This document shows, one piece after another, positions 1 to 9,476 of a stretch of DNA of 64,000 nucleotides. Both the position numbers and the translations under genes were made by a program. The notes below the pieces were generated by a model, which was not told the DNA's origin, did no database searches, and saw only the letters and a program-made list of their open reading frames with translations. The DNA is from an uncultured Muribaculaceae bacterium (GTDB lineage: Bacteria > Bacteroidota > Bacteroidia > Bacteroidales > Muribaculaceae). Every line of letters begins with the position of its first letter. Within the stretch, counting starts at the first letter, position 1. The stretch lies in contig CALUMI010000005.1 in the NCBI GenBank assembly GCA_944321725.1, positions 1-64,000 of the forward strand. Reading direction: 5' to 3'.

Positions 1-122
1 AGCGTTCTTTTGATTAGTGCAGAACATTGTAGAATATAGAAGCCCGCTGGTTTCCATATCGTTACCTGTTAAGCTGACAATCTTTGTAAGTCCCTTGTTT
101 TCAATGGGTAAGAAGAATTGAT
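1..122. other. left edge without a recognised gene
   Basis: This short stretch precedes the first YD-repeat gene and shows neither a signal peptide nor a good Bacteroidota promoter for it. The plus-strand frame of the next gene is closed by a TAA at 87-89. On the minus strand one frame stays open over the whole stretch, 40 codons with an internal ATG, and could be the start of a leftward gene cut by the window edge. I cannot name that product. Confidence 0.3.
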
Positions 123-3100
123 ATGTCTTGCAACATGAAATACACAGAATTTCCCGTAAGCTATTTTACAGGCATACCCGACATCAGTTTTGATTTATAC
201 ACTTTATCCGAAGGCAAACTCTCAATTCCCATAAAAATTTCATATCACGGCGGTGGCATAAAAGTCGACGAGCAAGACAGCAATCTCGGATTAGGTTGGA
301 CTCTGATTGCCGGAGGCGCAATAAGCCGTTCGGTATACGGACTGCCTGACGAAATGCAAAATCGGGGTTGCACGGGATTACTTAAACTCTCCGACAACAA
401 CAAACAATTCCGCAACTATATAATGAGCAAACAGGACGGATACGACCCCGGCAATCTGACTGAGGCGCAAAAAGAAAACATTGCCACAATACTCAATTTA
501 TGCAGTGATTACGAATCCGGCAAAGTTGATGTCGCCAATGATATATTCCAATTTAATTTCAACAATAACGCCGGAACTTTAATATACGACATCGGAAATA
601 CCAACAAAGCTGTAATAAGTTCCACATCGGCGGTCGAAATATCACCGTCAACAGTTCTCGGCTCATATCCTTTGGAATTTGTAATGACAGACGAGGAAGG
701 GACAAAGTATTATTTCGACATCGAAGAGAAAAGTAAGCATGTATTCAGTTTCGGCCCGATAAATCTGCCGCAACAGACCGATTCTATATACTACACTTCC
801 GCATGGCTTTTGTCGAAAATTAATAATATACATAACGACAGCATAATATTCCATTATAAAGAGTTCGGGCAGAAACGCGTTTCTGCCAACGGAGCGGGAC
901 TGCTGCAAACCGGCGGAGAATATAAATTCGACAAAGAGTATGGGTTCGGCGCACATTACGGCGGAGGAACAATAGTTTATTATACCAAACTTTTGTCAGC
1001 GATAGAAAGCAGTGCCGCCATCGTACAATTCACTTATGACAGAGATTATGTTTCCGGCATCAAAGTCGTGACAAATGACGACAACCGTGCTATTGTGAAA
1101 AACTTTAAAATAGGTTATCGCTCTTTACACGACAGCAATCACAGGCTGCTGGAATATGTCAAAGAAAATTCCCTTGACATTTATAAATTCGACTATCATC
1201 TGATGGACGGATATTTACCATTCCGTTGGCAAGACGCCGACTACGGAGGATATTATAACGGAGCAGGCAACACCGACACATATCCCGAACTTGACGATAC
1301 GTATGTCATGGGAGCTACTGCCAACAGAGACGTATCGCCGGAAAATTGCATTTACGGCTCATTAAAATCCATTTATTACCCTACAGGAGGAAAAACCACT
1401 TTCTATTGGGAACCTAACGAGTATGGATACATAAAAGATAAAAGGGTAACAGACTCGACTGTGGAGATAACCTCGACAAGCGACACGGAATTATGCGGAC
1501 TTATAGGCTATGAAAAGCTCAAAGTAGATAATTTCGGTGTCGGAGAGGAGGCTGAAGTCACTATGGATTTATCAACTTATTTCAAGCATTTGGACGAATT
1601 TATTTTTGATTGGCCTGACTATAACGCAAGCCATGATCATCTCTTAAATGTTTCCACACCGATTGATTATCCGCATGTCGTGTTCATCAAAAACGAAGTG
1701 TCAGGCAATAAAAAAGAACTCGCCAGATTTTTTATCGACAGAGAAACCGTAGGTGATGGAAGTCCTGTTTATGTTCCTTTGGAAAAAGGCACCTACACGG
1801 TGGAATTGCGCAGTCCGAGAGGCTCGTTTGAAAATGCTCCGGCCAATACCGAACTTATCAACCGTTTTGAGGAAGGGCCGGCCGACTATGGCAAAATCTT
1901 AATCCACAACAAAGCCGTACAGTTTGACTCAGAAGTGACACACAAACGTTATTGGCCTGGCTTGCGAATAAAATACATATCATCAGTGGCAAGCGACAAC
2001 GATTCGATAACCAAACAATATCTTTATTCAGTGCTTGACCCAACTTTCTCATCCGGCACAATATCCCGCGAGCCGCAATTTCTTTCTTATTATGATTTTG
2101 TTGCTCCAAAAAGTTTGTCAACAACGGCAATGGGGTTAATTCATACGGAGCTGATTTCACTTTCGACAGAAGGACTTTATTCCACTCCTTTGGGACGGCA
2201 AGGAGTGGAATATGAGGCCGTAGCCGAACGTTACGTAAAGAAAATAGGAGATCCTCTCGACCCTGAAGCCGGTGGTGAAAACACTGTCACTTATATCTAT
2301 TCTTCACAGAAAACTCCAGAATACAACGACATCAACAATACGGATTTTTTATCTTCGCAGCCTACATCTCAACAAATGTGGACATCAAAAGCCCATTTAC
2401 GCGGCAACTTGTTGGAGAAACGCTACAACAAGTCGGGAGGCTCAGGCTCTACAGCTCCCGGTTATTTGGTCTACAAATACGATTACAACATACATGAAGA
2501 TCCGGAGGAGCATGTATTCACCACCAACATGTTCCGCGTGGCTGATTTCACCTACAGCGGAATGGCCGGACGTGGTATAGACTACTCTATAGGCAAATAT
2601 CAACTTATTCCGTATAACAAGACGCTGAAATCGGAAACAGTAATCGAAGGTGACGACATCGGCGGCTTTAATGGCTCAGATCCTGATGATTTTTACAATA
2701 CAAAAACAGAATATACCTATTTCAACGACAAATATACCTCCTCAAAAGACTATAAACTGATACGCTCAAAGAAATTTACCGACTCCGACGGCACTGTCAC
2801 AGAAACATTCTATGTCTATGAAGAAGTAGATGATGAATATCTGCCATTGGTCGAATTAGAAGTATCAGTTGTCGACGGAAAAATTGTTGACGGCAGGCGC
2901 ATGACATATTATCCCGATTCACATTTGCTGAAAGCTGTCTATGCGCCGGGATCTTCGACAAAAGGATATGCGGCCACATCCTCGTTGAATTTAGGCAACA
3001 AAACCGGCGGACACCGCTTGCTTATGTCCTTATTCACCAAACCGGAATATGAATACAACTATGACACAAACGGAAATATAGTGCAAATAAAATATAACGG

Positions 3101-3458
3101 TGATGTTGTCGCCTCATATCTGTGGGGATACAAAGGCTCTTATCCCGTAATCGAGGTGAAAAACCTTGAGTATGACAAATTGGCCGAAGGCTTATCCGAA
3201 TTAGGCTATACTCCTGAAAATCTGTGGTGGATAACCGACAGCGAAAGGATAAAAGGACTAATGGCGGCTTTGAGAAAGAAGTTTGTTGGCTATGAGGTTA
3301 CAACTATGGCATATCATTGGCTTATCGGTGTGGTTTCGGCTACCGATTCTCGCGGCATCACCACAAATTTCACTTATGATGATTTCGGCAGGTTGTCGGA
3401 CGTAAAAGATTTTAACGGATATTTCATAAGAAAATACGATTATCATTATGCTGAATAA
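123..3458 (+). CDS. YD-repeat (RHS-like) protein, N-terminally truncated
   Basis: This is a 1111-residue member of the Bacteroidota YD/RHS-like proteins. The first residues contain the family start of the mature domain (PVSYFTGIPDISFDLYTLSE, then GLGWTLIAGG). The C-terminal quarter has YD-type segments such as YDTNGNIVQIKYNG and TNFTYDDFGRLSDVKDFNG. Family members normally carry a signal peptide and some 40 further residues before this motif. Here the frame is closed by a stop at 87-89 and no signal sequence exists, so the gene looks 5'-truncated or fused to foreign DNA. The ATG at 123 is only the first possible start. Its last codons overlap the start of the next gene by 11 bases, which suggests co-translation. 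It probably belonged to a surface or secreted RHS system; no enzymatic motif is visible. Confidence 0.7.
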   Translation: MSCNMKYTEFPVSYFTGIPDISFDLYTLSEGKLSIPIKISYHGGGIKVDEQDSNLGLGWTLIAGGAISRSVYGLPDEMQNRGCTGLLKLSDNNKQFRNYIMSKQDGYDPGNLTEAQKENIATILNLCSDYESGKVDVANDIFQFNFNNNAGTLIYDIGNTNKAVISSTSAVEISPSTVLGSYPLEFVMTDEEGTKYYFDIEEKSKHVFSFGPINLPQQTDSIYYTSAWLLSKINNIHNDSIIFHYKEFGQKRVSANGAGLLQTGGEYKFDKEYGFGAHYGGGTIVYYTKLLSAIESSAAIVQFTYDRDYVSGIKVVTNDDNRAIVKNFKIGYRSLHDSNHRLLEYVKENSLDIYKFDYHLMDGYLPFRWQDADYGGYYNGAGNTDTYPELDDTYVMGATANRDVSPENCIYGSLKSIYYPTGGKTTFYWEPNEYGYIKDKRVTDSTVEITSTSDTELCGLIGYEKLKVDNFGVGEEAEVTMDLSTYFKHLDEFIFDWPDYNASHDHLLNVSTPIDYPHVVFIKNEVSGNKKELARFFIDRETVGDGSPVYVPLEKGTYTVELRSPRGSFENAPANTELINRFEEGPADYGKILIHNKAVQFDSEVTHKRYWPGLRIKYISSVASDNDSITKQYLYSVLDPTFSSGTISREPQFLSYYDFVAPKSLSTTAMGLIHTELISLSTEGLYSTPLGRQGVEYEAVAERYVKKIGDPLDPEAGGENTVTYIYSSQKTPEYNDINNTDFLSSQPTSQQMWTSKAHLRGNLLEKRYNKSGGSGSTAPGYLVYKYDYNIHEDPEEHVFTTNMFRVADFTYSGMAGRGIDYSIGKYQLIPYNKTLKSETVIEGDDIGGFNGSDPDDFYNTKTEYTYFNDKYTSSKDYKLIRSKKFTDSDGTVTETFYVYEEVDDEYLPLVELEVSVVDGKIVDGRRMTYYPDSHLLKAVYAPGSSTKGYAATSSLNLGNKTGGHRLLMSLFTKPEYEYNYDTNGNIVQIKYNGDVVASYLWGYKGSYPVIEVKNLEYDKLAEGLSELGYTPENLWWITDSERIKGLMAALRKKFVGYEVTTMAYHWLIGVVSATDSRGITTNFTYDDFGRLSDVKDFNGYFIRKYDYHYAE

Positions 3459-4650
3459 CTATTTACCTGCAATCGCTGTCTTTTTGCTGTCAATTCCGGT
3501 GGTGTCGTTTCCGTCGCATAAATTGACATGGGACTGCAACGGATTGAATATGTGCGATTCTATAGGAAAAACGACTTTAAAGCCTTTCAATCCCGGCAAG
3601 CGCGGATCTGAATGCCTGTGGAATTTCTCCAAAACAAGAAACTCCGGAGAATCATCTACGGAATATAACAATGCCGCATCCGGAATATCTGAATACGAGA
3701 ATCACAGAAACAGCAACTACGTTTACCGCAATGACTCGCTTTTCCTTTCCGGATTTTTTGAGGCCGGAATGTATGTGGAATATCCTGTTCCGGAATTGGT
3801 GATGCGCTACCCTATGCAATACGGAGATTCCGTAGCAGGCTTTTTCTATGGTGAAGGCAGTTATGGGAAACGTTTGCATATACGCAACGCCGGATGGTCG
3901 TATGTTTGCGCCGATGCCGCCGGTTCTGCCATATTGCCGGATGGCGACACCTTAAAGAATGTCATCAGAACACATTACCTGCGCACAGGCACTACTTCAA
4001 TCTCAACAAATTTCAAACGCTCGTTCAGTTACACAAACGACTCCTCACTGTTCTCTCAAGATTCCATAAACCATTGGCTGAAAAACGACAGCATATTGCA
4101 CCATATAGAAATATGGCGTTGGTATGCCGAAGGATTCCGATACCCTGTGTTCGAACGCCGCGACTATACAATCACCAAATACGGCGTGCCGATAGATTCC
4201 ATGTCGCTGGCATTCTACACATCTCCCAAAACACAAATTTTCGATTTGGCATACGACCCCGAAAATGAGGAAGCAAGAAATAACCTATACGACAATCTCC
4301 GCTACCCTCTTTTATGCGGAAAACATAGCGCAAATCCAACCGGCAGGCAGAATGCCCCATATCATGGCAACGGCATGACAGACGACAAAACTGATTACGG
4401 TGTGGAATGCTCCATAAACAATTCGTCCGGAACTTCTGTTCTTACTATAAAGTACATGCTGCCCGACGGCGCGGTTGCCGACATCAGCATTTTTTCCTCT
4501 TCAGGGAAACTGATGTGGAGGGAAGAGGATGCCGGCAGCAAAGGGACAAACTCAATCGATGTGCCAATGTCCGGCTATATCGACGGTGAATACCTGATAA
4601 TGGTGGAAATCAACGGAGAGATTTATTCTGAGAAGGTTCTGAAATTATAA
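3448..4650 (+). CDS. secreted protein with type IX-like sorting tail
   Basis: A 400-residue protein beginning with a hydrophobic signal peptide (residues 1 to about 20). The middle part is polar, Tyr- and Asn-rich, and matches no domain I recognise. The last 75 residues (from about GTSVLTIKYMLP, ending GEYLIMVEINGEIYSEKVLKL) have the beta-sandwich pattern of a type A C-terminal sorting domain, as used by the type IX secretion system of Bacteroidota. It starts inside the end of the upstream YD-repeat gene and ends 11 bases before the RHS gene, so the three genes look like one transcript. Its role is unknown; a surface partner of the RHS proteins is an inference from position. Confidence 0.6.
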   Translation: MLNNYLPAIAVFLLSIPVVSFPSHKLTWDCNGLNMCDSIGKTTLKPFNPGKRGSECLWNFSKTRNSGESSTEYNNAASGISEYENHRNSNYVYRNDSLFLSGFFEAGMYVEYPVPELVMRYPMQYGDSVAGFFYGEGSYGKRLHIRNAGWSYVCADAAGSAILPDGDTLKNVIRTHYLRTGTTSISTNFKRSFSYTNDSSLFSQDSINHWLKNDSILHHIEIWRWYAEGFRYPVFERRDYTITKYGVPIDSMSLAFYTSPKTQIFDLAYDPENEEARNNLYDNLRYPLLCGKHSANPTGRQNAPYHGNGMTDDKTDYGVECSINNSSGTSVLTIKYMLPDGAVADISIFSSSGKLMWREEDAGSKGTNSIDVPMSGYIDGEYLIMVEINGEIYSEKVLKL

Positions 4651-4661
4651 ATGGTAAAAAT

Positions 4662-7600
4662 ATGTCACATTCAAATATATTCCACATAGTTGCGGTGGCG
4701 GCGGTGATTGCGGCGGGAGCGACGGCGCACGGGCAGACCCCCGGAATGAACTATGTGAGGGTGACAGAGCCGAAAACGCCGAGCGCGTCCGACCCCTCCA
4801 CGTCGGGCGGCGCGGCGAAAGTGACCGTCACATACTTCGACGGGCTCAGTCGCGAGATTGAGAGTGTGGCAGTGGCATCGTCGCCCGACGGCAACGACAT
4901 CGCCACCCATACGGAGTACAATTACCGGAATCTGCCCGTAAGGAAGTTCCTGCCGGTGGAGTCGGGAAATGACGACGGCAGTTTCGTCACGCGCGGCGAC
5001 ATCATCAGGCTTGGAGAGGAGCAGTACGGCGACAGCCGCCCTTTCTCGGAAACGCTCTATGAGGACGACCAGACACGCAGGCCTGTAGGCGAGTACAAGC
5101 CGGGCGACGACCTCGCGGGAAGGCATGTGTCGCTCTCCTACTCGTTCAACCAAGCCTCCGGAATGTATGCCTGCACGCTGTTCAAGCTCAACGGCGACAC
5201 GCTGGAAAACCGCGGCGTATACCCTGAAAACAGGCTGAAAGTGACATGCTCGGCCAACGAGGACGGACACGAGACTTACGTCTTCACCGACAAGCGCGGA
5301 CGGACCGTATTAGAACGCAGGGTGATGTCGAACCAACTGCCGGCGGACACGTATTTCATCTACGACATCTACGGCGACCTGCGCTACATGCTCAGCCCGG
5401 AGGGCGCGTCGAAAGTGACTTCGCCCGGACGGTGCGATACCGGCATTCTCGATCGTTATTGCTACCGGTACCGCTACGACAGCCGGCACCGCATGATCGA
5501 GCGAAAGTTGCCTGGATGCGAGCCGGAATATTTCGTGTACGACAAGGCCGGGCATCTTGTCTACTCGCAGAACGGCGACGAGCGCAGGCAGGGTGTATGG
5601 CACGCCATAAAATACGACGCGAAAGGCCGTAAGGCTCTCGAAGGAACCACGGCAATGGGCGCTTCCAAAATGGGAGAGGCCGGGAGGGTATGGCTGCAGG
5701 CGCAGCTCCTCGACAGGAAATTCGTTGTCACCGCAGAGCCGGAGAAGGACTACGACATGCAGCTGTTTTACGCACATCAAGACGACAGTTACGGCACTTT
5801 CACCCGGCAAATAGCATATTTCTACGACAACTACAGCCATTGGAACAGGCAGGAATGGAACGACGAGCTGCCGTTCAACCTGCCGGGATACCCCGCCGAC
5901 AGCTGCCTGCTCGACGCCACCGGGCTGCCAACCGGCAAAGCGATGGTCAGCGGCGGGCAGGTGTGGATAACGGCAACCGTCTACGACCGGTTTGCCAACC
6001 CGATAGTGGAATGCGCGCAGGAGTACCACGAGGGATATACTTTCTACACCGTCACCAACCGCGATTTCAGGGGGATGCCGACACAGACAAAGAGCAAAAT
6101 GTATTATTTCGACAGCAAATCCACACCGCCCGTGTCGGGCGAGACGCTCTACGCCTACGACAACGGCGACCGCCTTGCCTTTGTCAGCCACAGGTACGGC
6201 GACAAAGCGTATTGGCGGGTAATTAAGGTGAACGGGTACGACAGGCTCGGTCGATTGATAACGGAAAGGATACCGGATGCCGCCGGAGGACACACGACGG
6301 AGTTCTCCTACAACCCACGCGGGCAGGTGACCGGACTCTCCGGAAGCCTTTTCCGACAGGCTCTGCACTACACCGACAACCCGTTCGACGGGCCGGTGTC
6401 GTTCTCCGGCAACCTGTCGGCCACGGAGGTCTCGTCGCTCAACATCGCCAACGGCTCGCCAACGCTCGCCATGCGCAAGATTTCCTACACCTACGACGCG
6501 CTCGACCGAATCACCGAAGCCGCCGACTGCTCCGGAGACACCGGCGGATACACGCCCTTTGAGGAACGTTACCGCTATGACCGCAACGGGAACGTAGTGT
6601 CTTTCAGCAGGGACTACGGCGGACAACATTGGGATATCGTGCAACTCATCTACAACGGAAACCAAATAATGAGGGTGACAAGCGCGATAAAGGATGCCGA
6701 CTATCTCGGCAAGCTACCCAAAATGCCTTTCTACCATGGGAGCATTCCGCTCGACCCCGTGCGCTACGATGCCGTAGGACGGCTTATACGCGACGACACG
6801 CGGGGCATCGACACGCTGAGGTATGTCTATGGTCTTGCGCAGCCTTTAGAGGTGAAGTTCGCCAACAAGAACAGGATGATAAACATCTTCCGAGCCGACG
6901 GCACAAAAATATCGGAGCGCATAACGCTCAGATACCTGAACACCGTCGAAACCGCCGGAACGGCATCCGGAGATGAAAGCTACAAGTTCCACGACTTTTC
7001 ACGCTACTTCTACGGCCCAATTGTCGGCGAGCATGAAACGGGCAGCACGATGCGCTACCGCATCTACAACGATGCCGGTTATGTGCTCTACGACCCGAAA
7101 ACCGGTGTGGGTGAGTACCGCTTCTACATACGCGACCATCTCGGAAACGTCAGGGTAGAGACCGACAGCGACGGCAACGTGGTCCGCGCCGTCGACTACA
7201 CCGCCTCCGGAATCCCCGTAGAGCGGCGGTGGCTGGCCGACCCCGGCCCGGAATGCTTCGGAGGCTTGGCCTATTACGACGAGCTCGGAAACGGCTGGTA
7301 CGACAACAACGCACGCGTAATGGAGAGCCTACTGATGAGGTTCACAGCTATGGATCCCCTCTGCGAGAAATACCCCTCCATATCACCCTACGCGAACTCC
7401 CTCTGCAACCCCCTCCGTTTCTCCGACCCCACAGGATTGGAGGTGAACTACGACAATCTTACAGAGGAGCAAAAGAGAAAAGTTAATGCCACTCATGAGA
7501 ATGTGATGTTCAGCGATGTTTTCAAACAAATTTACAATTTTCTCAACGACAAAGAAAATACGACAGTTTATCTCGCTTTCGGCACTACATCGCAACGGGC

Positions 7601-8030
7601 TGACGGCTCGCATGTGCCGGGACAATATGACCCTGAAACAAACACCATTACATTCTATGACGGAAACGACAATGTCGGCACAGCGACTTACGCGGAGGAG
7701 TTTGTCCATGCATATCAGGACGCTAAGGGAATACTTACTGATCCAAACTATAACGCCGAGTACGAGGCAAAACTTATTGTCACAAGCATGGCAGGAGAAG
7801 GCGGTGTATTTGGCAGCATAGAAATGTTTGGAGGAAAATCCAAATCATTGACTCAGTTTTTGAATGAAATCAGAGATTATGGTATTCAATTAAATGCGGA
7901 ATTTATGCAAAGATATAGAACAGAAGGCGCAGAATTTATAAATTACCATACATCAATAAAAAGCAACTCTAACTATTTACGTCCTATAAATAGTCCATCT
8001 TCATTATTTCTTAATCTTTACAACAAATAA
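4662..8030 (+). CDS. secreted RHS polymorphic toxin, metallopeptidase-like tip
   Basis: A 1122-residue RHS protein. Residues 1-25 are a signal peptide ending in AHGQ. A DUF6443-like N-terminal segment follows (VTYFDGLSREIESVAVAS, about residues 50-67), then many YD repeats, and the RHS-associated core (FYIRDHLGNVRVETD to PLRFSDPTGL, about 820-926). The core is clearly richer in G+C than the sequence after DPTG. The last 197 residues form the variable tip; it contains AEEFVHAYQ with E1012, E1013 and H1016, followed by NAEYEAKLI. This resembles a zincin HExxH...E site with Glu replacing the first His, so a peptidase toxin is likely but activity is not proven. An exported immunity candidate follows 6 bases later, and two spare tips lie downstream. 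Confidence 0.85.
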   Translation: MSHSNIFHIVAVAAVIAAGATAHGQTPGMNYVRVTEPKTPSASDPSTSGGAAKVTVTYFDGLSREIESVAVASSPDGNDIATHTEYNYRNLPVRKFLPVESGNDDGSFVTRGDIIRLGEEQYGDSRPFSETLYEDDQTRRPVGEYKPGDDLAGRHVSLSYSFNQASGMYACTLFKLNGDTLENRGVYPENRLKVTCSANEDGHETYVFTDKRGRTVLERRVMSNQLPADTYFIYDIYGDLRYMLSPEGASKVTSPGRCDTGILDRYCYRYRYDSRHRMIERKLPGCEPEYFVYDKAGHLVYSQNGDERRQGVWHAIKYDAKGRKALEGTTAMGASKMGEAGRVWLQAQLLDRKFVVTAEPEKDYDMQLFYAHQDDSYGTFTRQIAYFYDNYSHWNRQEWNDELPFNLPGYPADSCLLDATGLPTGKAMVSGGQVWITATVYDRFANPIVECAQEYHEGYTFYTVTNRDFRGMPTQTKSKMYYFDSKSTPPVSGETLYAYDNGDRLAFVSHRYGDKAYWRVIKVNGYDRLGRLITERIPDAAGGHTTEFSYNPRGQVTGLSGSLFRQALHYTDNPFDGPVSFSGNLSATEVSSLNIANGSPTLAMRKISYTYDALDRITEAADCSGDTGGYTPFEERYRYDRNGNVVSFSRDYGGQHWDIVQLIYNGNQIMRVTSAIKDADYLGKLPKMPFYHGSIPLDPVRYDAVGRLIRDDTRGIDTLRYVYGLAQPLEVKFANKNRMINIFRADGTKISERITLRYLNTVETAGTASGDESYKFHDFSRYFYGPIVGEHETGSTMRYRIYNDAGYVLYDPKTGVGEYRFYIRDHLGNVRVETDSDGNVVRAVDYTASGIPVERRWLADPGPECFGGLAYYDELGNGWYDNNARVMESLLMRFTAMDPLCEKYPSISPYANSLCNPLRFSDPTGLEVNYDNLTEEQKRKVNATHENVMFSDVFKQIYNFLNDKENTTVYLAFGTTSQRADGSHVPGQYDPETNTITFYDGNDNVGTATYAEEFVHAYQDAKGILTDPNYNAEYEAKLIVTSMAGEGGVFGSIEMFGGKSKSLTQFLNEIRDYGIQLNAEFMQRYRTEGAEFINYHTSIKSNSNYLRPINSPSSLFLNLYNK
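7278..7808 (+). repeat. direct repeat copy 1: end of RHS core plus toxin start
   Basis: These 531 bases recur at 8719-9249 with a single mismatch (C at 7744, T at 9185, Pro to Leu). The repeat begins at the DELGNGWYDNN part of the RHS core and ends abruptly inside the toxin domain, after which the two tips are only moderately similar. The first 158 bases recur a third time at 10150-10307 with a few mismatches. All copies are in the same codon phase as the full-length RHS gene. Confidence 0.95.
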
Positions 8031-8036
8031 TTCCCA

Positions 8037-8669
8037 ATGAAAAAAATAATAACATTTACAATAGCATTATGTTTCCTGTTTGTGGACATTAATGCACAAA
8101 TCAAAGCCCCAAGACTGCTGTCTTTCTCACGCCCTGAATTAATATCACTAAAACACACGACACGTTGTGTAATGACAATACATAGATTATTTGGTGATTC
8201 CATAATTAAAAAGGCAATGAAGACAAAACGGTGGTATGACATTCGTATACGAACAAATTTCAATGACACAGTCACTGATATAAAAATAATGCATGGGGGA
8301 AGAAAAGATAATGGCACAGGTGAAGATATTGCAAAATTTTTAGATGACCATAAATATGAAATAGTCAGCAATTATATATCAACATACGGATATATTTATG
8401 AATATTATGTAAAAGGGGATTATCTGCACAATTTTGAAGAACGAGTTAAATACTTGAATTACGATATTTTATGTTTTACATTTCCATACACATGTTTTGA
8501 TATAGACATCATAATGGAGGACAATGTCGATAGGTTCTTAGAAAAAATTGCTAAGTATGAGTACTGCCCTATAAAGACAAGCATCGACGAGGGCATAATG
8601 CCTGAGAGCTACTTTTGGTACATAAAAGAATTCCAAAAAATCTATGGCATCGAGAACCAATCATATTAA
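8037..8669 (+). CDS. candidate immunity protein 1, exported
   Basis: A 210-residue protein with a signal peptide (FTIALCFLFVDINAQ at about residues 7-21), starting 6 bases after the RHS toxin stop. It is AT-rich and of no recognised family. Its paralogue at 9477-10103 aligns along most of the length (LFGDSII, then a strongly basic middle), and the last 55 residues are almost identical. A small gene directly behind an RHS tip, duplicated together with that tip, is the standard arrangement of a cognate immunity protein. The signal peptide suggests that protection occurs in the periplasm. No biochemical motif supports this beyond context. Confidence 0.65.
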   Translation: MKKIITFTIALCFLFVDINAQIKAPRLLSFSRPELISLKHTTRCVMTIHRLFGDSIIKKAMKTKRWYDIRIRTNFNDTVTDIKIMHGGRKDNGTGEDIAKFLDDHKYEIVSNYISTYGYIYEYYVKGDYLHNFEERVKYLNYDILCFTFPYTCFDIDIIMEDNVDRFLEKIAKYEYCPIKTSIDEGIMPESYFWYIKEFQKIYGIENQSY

Positions 8670-8876
8670 AACGGTGACTGAGCCTCTATACAAATCGGGA
8701 ATGGCAGCCACCAACGCTGACGAGCTCGGAAACGGCTGGTACGACAACAACGCACGCGTAATGGAGAGCCTACTGATGAGGTTCACAGCTATGGATCCCC
8801 TCTGCGAGAAATACCCCTCCATATCACCCTACGCGAACTCCCTCTGCAACCCCCTCCGTTTCTCCGACCCCACAGG
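8502..8876 (+). repeat. direct repeat copy A: immunity 3' end plus RHS stub
   Basis: This 375-base block covers the last part of immunity gene 1, a short linker and the first 158 bases of the displaced RHS stub. It recurs at 9936-10307 with scattered mismatches and a net 3-base indel in the linker. The block is what one expects if a whole tip-immunity cassette was inserted by recombination in conserved flanks. Confidence 0.9.
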
Positions 8877-9474
8877 ATTGGAGGTGAACTACGACAATCT
8901 TACAGAGGAGCAAAAGAGAAAAGTTAATGCCACTCATGAGAATGTGATGTTCAGCGATGTTTTCAAACAAATTTACAATTTTCTCAACGACAAAGAAAAT
9001 ACGACAGTTTATCTCGCTTTCGGCACTACATCGCAACGGGCTGACGGCTCGCATGTGCCGGGACAATATGACCCTGAAACAAACACCATTACATTCTATG
9101 ACGGAAACGACAATGTCGGCACAGCGACTTACGCGGAGGAGTTTGTCCATGCATATCAGGACGCTAAGGGAATACTTACTGATCTAAACTATAACGCCGA
9201 GTACGAGGCAAAACTTATTGTCACAAGCATGGCAGGAGAAGGCGGTGTAGCCGGCTCTCTTGAAATGTTCGGAGGCGATTCTAAAATGTTAACTGATTTT
9301 ATTGACAGTATATTAAAAAATGGCATCACATTAAACAATGATTTCTATAGAGATTATAAAACCGGAGGCTCAATATTTATAAATTACCATAAAAATATTG
9401 GCAGCAACGCTTTTTATTTCCGTCCAATAAATTCACCATCATCTCTATTCACTGAACTATATAAAAAACCATAA
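8644..9474 (+). CDS. displaced (orphan) RHS tip 2, same toxin family
   Basis: An open frame of 276 codons holding only the last part of an RHS core (DELGNGWYDNN to RFSDPTGL) and a full toxin tip. It has no signal peptide or YD repeats and its first ATG lies in the 3' end of immunity gene 1 in another frame, so it is probably a silent cassette. Through GEGGV its protein is nearly identical to tip 1, including AEEFVHAYQ. The final 70 residues differ at many positions (KNGITLNNDFYRDYKTGGS against RDYGIQLNAEFMQRYRTEG) but stay homologous. The stub is in the same codon phase as the full-length gene, so recombination would give a complete 1123-residue toxin. Confidence 0.75.
   Translation: MASRTNHIKTVTEPLYKSGMAATNADELGNGWYDNNARVMESLLMRFTAMDPLCEKYPSISPYANSLCNPLRFSDPTGLEVNYDNLTEEQKRKVNATHENVMFSDVFKQIYNFLNDKENTTVYLAFGTTSQRADGSHVPGQYDPETNTITFYDGNDNVGTATYAEEFVHAYQDAKGILTDLNYNAEYEAKLIVTSMAGEGGVAGSLEMFGGDSKMLTDFIDSILKNGITLNNDFYRDYKTGGSIFINYHKNIGSNAFYFRPINSPSSLFTELYKKP
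8719..9249 (+). repeat. direct repeat copy 2: end of RHS core plus toxin start
   Basis: Second copy of the 531-base repeat at 7278-7808, offset by 1441 bases. It ends where the second toxin allele diverges. Recombination between the two would delete tip 1's C-terminus and immunity gene 1, and place tip 2 and immunity gene 2 behind the full RHS core. Confidence 0.95.
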
Positions 9475-9476
9475 CT

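Noticed and set aside
5310..6665. 451-codon open frame on the minus strand inside the RHS core
   Set aside because: It is antisense to a well supported RHS gene, arises from high G+C codon bias, and has no recognisable domain or start context.
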